DNA of 64,000 bases, taken from NCBI RefSeq assembly GCF_019802045.1, contig NZ_JAHVHU010000002.1, forward strand, positions 372,001-436,000, read 5' to 3'. Below the pieces are notes generated by a model. It was given only the letters and a program-made list of their open reading frames with translations, was not told the origin of the DNA and did no database searches. The DNA is from Membranihabitans marinus. GTDB lineage: Bacteria > Bacteroidota > Bacteroidia > Chitinophagales > Saprospiraceae. Positions 61,122 through 64,000 of this stretch are shown piece by piece. Every line of letters starts with the position of its first letter. Position 1 is the stretch's first letter. Made by a program: the position numbers and the translations under genes.

Positions 61122-61488
61122 GATGATGTGTTGAAATGTGATTCATTCGTATCCTGTGTTCGAGGAAAAATAGCGACATAAAAATAGAATTATTTTTGTG
61201 ATCACAGATCAATCTTTATTCGGATCGTTTTTACCTATCCCAAACAAATCGGCTAAATGAAGTCATTCTATCTGAATGGTCCTATGATACCTAACTATAT
61301 TTACCATTTAGATTAAAGGCCTAGCATTCCTAAAGTCCAACTAAGAAGGGTGTAGAAAGCTATTGCAACGCTTATTAAATGTATCCCCTCATTTTCCATT
61401 CCAAAAATATTGTCTAAATTTAGGCCAAAATAGGGTAGAAGGTTTGCATGAATCAAATTTTCTTCTAGTATTGCTAAAAAATTTAAAA
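61122..61488. other. Divergent intergenic region with a 10-base palindrome
   Basis: This A+T-rich 367-base gap separates the beta-helix gene and the DUF1080 gene and should hold both promoters. The only structure seen is TGTGATCACA at 61197-61206, 76 bases before the beta-helix start. It resembles a CRP half-site pair but lacks the CRP spacer, so the regulator is unknown. Confidence 0.35.
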
Positions 61489-62295
61489 ATGTTTTACGTG
61501 AAAATAAGCACCATTTTTTATTTCTTATTAATCATCCCAATCCTTTTTACAGGATGTGCGAATCAGGAAAAAAACCAGGACGAAGAGCAGGAGCAGGCCG
61601 AAGATCAGGCCCAGAAATGGATCAATTTACTGGATGCAGAACACGCTGATCATTGGCGCGGTTACAACGGCGAGACTCTGCCTCCGGGTTGGACCATCAA
61701 CAACGGGATGCTGTATTTCGATACCGAATTAAAACTGGAGCAAGATTATACCGGTGGGAGCGATGTCATCTATGGTGGTCAGAAGTTTGAAAATTTTGAG
61801 CTGTCCGTAGAATGGAAGATTCCGGAAGGGGGGAACAGCGGTATTTTTTATCATGTCAATGAAGGACACAAATCACCATCTGGGACCGCACCCGAATACC
61901 AGTTGATCGATGATGAACATTATGCAGATATCCATGATCTGGTCGGGTACAATTCTCAGTTTGGTGCAGAGCATCCGGAGTTGTTGCAGGACTGGCAAAT
62001 GACCGGAGCGGATTACGCCATGCATCCGGTGGAAATAGAGGATAAAGTGTTGCATCCGACGGGAGAATGGAATACCTCTAAAATCGTCGTAGCTCCTGGA
62101 CGAACAGAGCACTGGTTAAACGGTAAAAAACTTTTGAGTTTTGATCCGGGCTCTGAAGACTGGCAAAAAAGGAAAAATTCCGGAAAATGGGACGGTTATC
62201 CGGATTATGGAAAATACAATTCCGGGTATATTGCTTTTCAGGACCATGGAAGTCCACTGTGGTTTCGCAATGTTAAAATCAGACCCATTGAATAA
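61489..62295 (+). CDS. DUF1080 (3-keto-disaccharide hydrolase-type) lipoprotein
   Basis: Start at the ATG at 61489 (MFYVKISTIFYF) because it leads into a signal and lipobox FTGC; the frame opens 42 codons upstream. A short acidic linker (DEEQEQAEDQ) follows. The 3-keto-glycoside hydrolase domain then runs from about 45 to the end, with LSVEWKIPEGGNSGIFYHVN, PEYQLIDDEHYAD, HPTGEWNTSKIVVAPGRTEH and YIAFQDHGSPLWFRNVKI. DUF1080 proteins bind or cleave 3-keto sugars produced by Gfo/Idh-type oxidoreductases. The 268-residue protein lies 140 bases before such a gene. Confidence 0.9.
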   Translation: MFYVKISTIFYFLLIIPILFTGCANQEKNQDEEQEQAEDQAQKWINLLDAEHADHWRGYNGETLPPGWTINNGMLYFDTELKLEQDYTGGSDVIYGGQKFENFELSVEWKIPEGGNSGIFYHVNEGHKSPSGTAPEYQLIDDEHYADIHDLVGYNSQFGAEHPELLQDWQMTGADYAMHPVEIEDKVLHPTGEWNTSKIVVAPGRTEHWLNGKKLLSFDPGSEDWQKRKNSGKWDGYPDYGKYNSGYIAFQDHGSPLWFRNVKIRPIE

Positions 62296-62435
62296 AATCC
62301 ATTTTATGTAGCGGAAGAACTTGCCGCTAAAGGCTAAGCGTGCGGGAAAGGCCTTCAGCTTAGTTCACAATGATCACAATTGGCTGAATTGAAAGACCGT
62401 TATAAACTTTATCAATAAATTTAGAAGTATAAATA

Positions 62436-63788
62436 ATGAAAAGAAGACATTTTATAAAGACCACCAGCGCCGGAGCTCTTGCTACGGGATTGTTGCCTGT
62501 TGCATTTTCCTGCAGCAATCCAAAGCACCTTATCAAAAACGGCAAAGTACGGATCGCTCAGGTGGGGCTGGGAATGATGGGAGTTAATGATCTAAAAGAT
62601 ACCGCCTCTCATCCGGCGGTGGAAGTGGTAGCGCTGTGTGATGTGGACAGTACATACCTGAACAAGGCTGGAGCGGATTATCCGAATGCACGTAAATTCA
62701 TCGATTACAACGAAATGCTGGACACAATGGGGGATCAGATTGACGCTGTGATTGTTTCCACTCCTGATCATATCCATGCACCGGTTTCATTGAAGGCGAT
62801 GAACATGGATAAGCACGTTTATTGTCAGAAACCACTGACACATTTTGTGTCTGAATCCAGAGAAATGGCACGTGTCGCCAAAGATCGGAAGCTGGTTACC
62901 CAAATGGGGATTCAGGTCCATTCATTTTATGATTACGTGTTGGCAACGGAACTGATCCGCGGCGGTATTGTCGGAAAAGTAAGTAAAGTGATCGCGTGGT
63001 CTCCAAAAGTTTGGGGGTATGATGGTCCGGCACCGACAGGAAGTGATCCGATACCTGCTGATCTGGATTGGGAATTGTGGCAGGGTGATGCCCCAAAACG
63101 TCCGTATAAAGATGGATTTTATCATCCTTCGAACTGGCGAAAAGTGCTCGATTATGGCTGTGGGACCCTCGGGGATATGGGCGTTCATATTTTTGATACA
63201 CCCTACAATGCCCTGGAACTTCAGGTTCCGCTTACGGTAAAAAATGATTGTCGTCCGCCCAATGGGTTTGGCCATCCGGAGAAAAATCATGTGACGTATA
63301 CTTTCCCGGGAACAAAGTATACCACGGACCAGATGACTTGGGTATGGTATGATGGCGAAGGTGCTCCGGAACCGCAGCCTGAGCTTGAACTGCCCAATGG
63401 AGAAGAGTTGCCAGATCAGGGAGCGATGTTTATCGGAGAGAATGGCCAGCGTCTGTTGTTGCCCCATTTTATGGAATTGCCTCGGTTGATCGTAAACGGC
63501 GAATACCAGCCGCTGGAGATTGAGAAGTATGATCCGAAAGGAAAACTGGGGGAACCGGTCCGGGATTATGCTGGAGAATCACCCAAGCATTATCACCAGT
63601 TTGTGGATGCTTGCATGGGTAAAGCCGAAGCCAGTGCCCCATTTTCTTACGCTTCCAAACTGACTGAAGTGATATTACTTGGTGTCATTGCTGCGCAGTT
63701 TCCTGGTGAAGAATTGCATTGGGATGGGCAAAATGCAAAGTTCAGAGAAGAAAAAGCCAACCAATTTATTAGTGGGACCGCTAGCTAG
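62436..63788 (+). CDS. Tat-exported Gfo/Idh/MocA family oxidoreductase
   Basis: A 450-residue protein starting MKRRHFIKTTSAGALATG, a twin-arginine signal (KRRHFIK). The NAD(P) domain begins VRIAQVGLGMMGVNDL and has VVALCDVD, VIVSTPDHIHAPVSLKAM and VYCQKPLTHFVSE, where the family's usual EKP is QKP. The C-terminal part carries LDYGCGTLGDMGVHIFDTPY, with the conserved GxxxDxxxH-like catalytic arrangement. Bacteroidota members oxidise glycosides at C3 or cleave glycosidic bonds through an oxidised intermediate. It follows the DUF1080 gene and ends at a strong terminator (63824-63853). Confidence 0.93.
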   Translation: MKRRHFIKTTSAGALATGLLPVAFSCSNPKHLIKNGKVRIAQVGLGMMGVNDLKDTASHPAVEVVALCDVDSTYLNKAGADYPNARKFIDYNEMLDTMGDQIDAVIVSTPDHIHAPVSLKAMNMDKHVYCQKPLTHFVSESREMARVAKDRKLVTQMGIQVHSFYDYVLATELIRGGIVGKVSKVIAWSPKVWGYDGPAPTGSDPIPADLDWELWQGDAPKRPYKDGFYHPSNWRKVLDYGCGTLGDMGVHIFDTPYNALELQVPLTVKNDCRPPNGFGHPEKNHVTYTFPGTKYTTDQMTWVWYDGEGAPEPQPELELPNGEELPDQGAMFIGENGQRLLLPHFMELPRLIVNGEYQPLEIEKYDPKGKLGEPVRDYAGESPKHYHQFVDACMGKAEASAPFSYASKLTEVILLGVIAAQFPGEELHWDGQNAKFREEKANQFISGTAS

Positions 63789-63823
63789 GGTATAGGTGTT
63801 ATACCAAATAGTATAAAAAATAG

Positions 63824-63853
63824 AAACGGGTCGTGGTTCAGCCAGACCCGTTT
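63824..63853 (+). terminator. Intrinsic terminator after the Gfo/Idh/MocA gene
   Basis: AAACGGGTC (63824-63832) and GACCCGTTT (63845-63853) are perfect 9-bp arms, followed by TTATTTTTTT. It lies 36 bases after the stop codon. The A-run on the left makes it usable from both sides. Nothing is recognised between it and the end of the window. Confidence 0.88.
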
Positions 63854-64000
63854 TTATTTTTTTATGCAGCGCCATTGAAAGTGATGTTACAGCGGAAAAG
63901 GGTTGCATGACATGAAGAAAAGCGAGGCTTATGGAACAGTGGTAATGGAATTAGAGGAGAAGACTTGATTATTAAGCATAGAATATAAAAATTTTAAAAA

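Noticed and set aside
61197-61206. CRP binding site
   Set aside because: TGTGATCACA lacks the six-base spacer of CRP sites; kept only as an unspecific palindrome.
1-64000. tRNA, rRNA or prophage genes
   Set aside because: I found no cloverleaf-like or rRNA-like sequence in the gaps and no phage structural or integrase genes; a covariance search would be needed for small RNAs.

Overview
The window looks like a chromosome segment of a marine or sediment-type member of the Bacteroidota. Two SusC/SusD outer-membrane pairs, many lipoproteins, Tat-signal sugar oxidoreductases and isomerases, DUF5107, DUF1080, a sulfatase and a TAnnTTTG-type promoter all point there. A Saprospiria-like or related glycan-degrading lineage is my guess; no rRNA or tRNA gene is present to test it.

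Layout. 0-1.3 kb: C-terminal part of an OPT transporter. 1.5-7.6 kb: first Sus-type uptake operon (PKD lipoprotein, SusC, SusD). 8.0-9.5 kb: small membrane protein plus galactokinase. 9.6-14.2 kb: a tight five-gene surface-glycan operon with WecE- and WecF-like enzymes for 4-acetamido-fucose (Fuc4NAc), a NeuD/PglD-type acyltransferase, WbqC and a BKACE enzyme. 14.4-23.7 kb: AnmK, a DUF2927 lipoprotein, a DUF5107/TPR protein, a broken four-helix-bundle gene, a sulfatase, myo-inositol oxygenase and a sodium/solute symporter. 24.4-32 kb: FKBP lipoprotein, Ktr/Trk potassium uptake pair, a GT2 glycosyltransferase, an unknown protein, a membrane protein and a NarL-type two-component pair. 32.5-35.6 kb: NlpE/META lipoprotein, cysteine-rich copper-storage-like protein, ChaB and an MDR oxidoreductase. 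35.9-42.7 kb: sugar isomerase, ketoglutarate-semialdehyde dehydrogenase with an FAH-fold partner, an M28 peptidase and N-acetylneuraminate lyase. 43.3-49.6 kb: second SusC/SusD pair and a ROK kinase. 49.9-53.1 kb: NagX-like membrane protein, SDR and a Tat-exported isomerase. 58.9-63.8 kb: beta-helix lipoprotein, DUF1080 hydrolase and a Gfo/Idh/MocA oxidoreductase.

The most unusual part is 53.3-58.9 kb. This A+T-richer block carries metal genes (DUF6660-like protein, TonB receptor, HMA-CDF transporter; then a MerT/MerP-like pair and a GDCCVxC protein) and ends in a decayed HicA/HicB toxin-antitoxin pair. Two long imperfect hairpins with the same arm length, the same two A/G mismatches and shared loop sequence bracket the mer-like genes exactly. 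This resembles an integron-type cassette array with non-canonical attC-like sites; no integrase is visible in the window.

Between genes there is a rich set of structured repeats: two copies of an element with related ends enclosing different 7-bp-arm hairpins (23.9 and 41.5 kb), an inverted pair of about 108-bp relics (32.2 and 37.2 kb), low-complexity word-like repeats in two convergent junctions (1.3 and 35.7 kb), and an 8-bp tandem repeat (28.2 kb). Metabolically the window combines uptake of glycans, removal of sulfate and sugar modifications, and oxidative breakdown of amino sugars, inositol and deoxy-keto acids.
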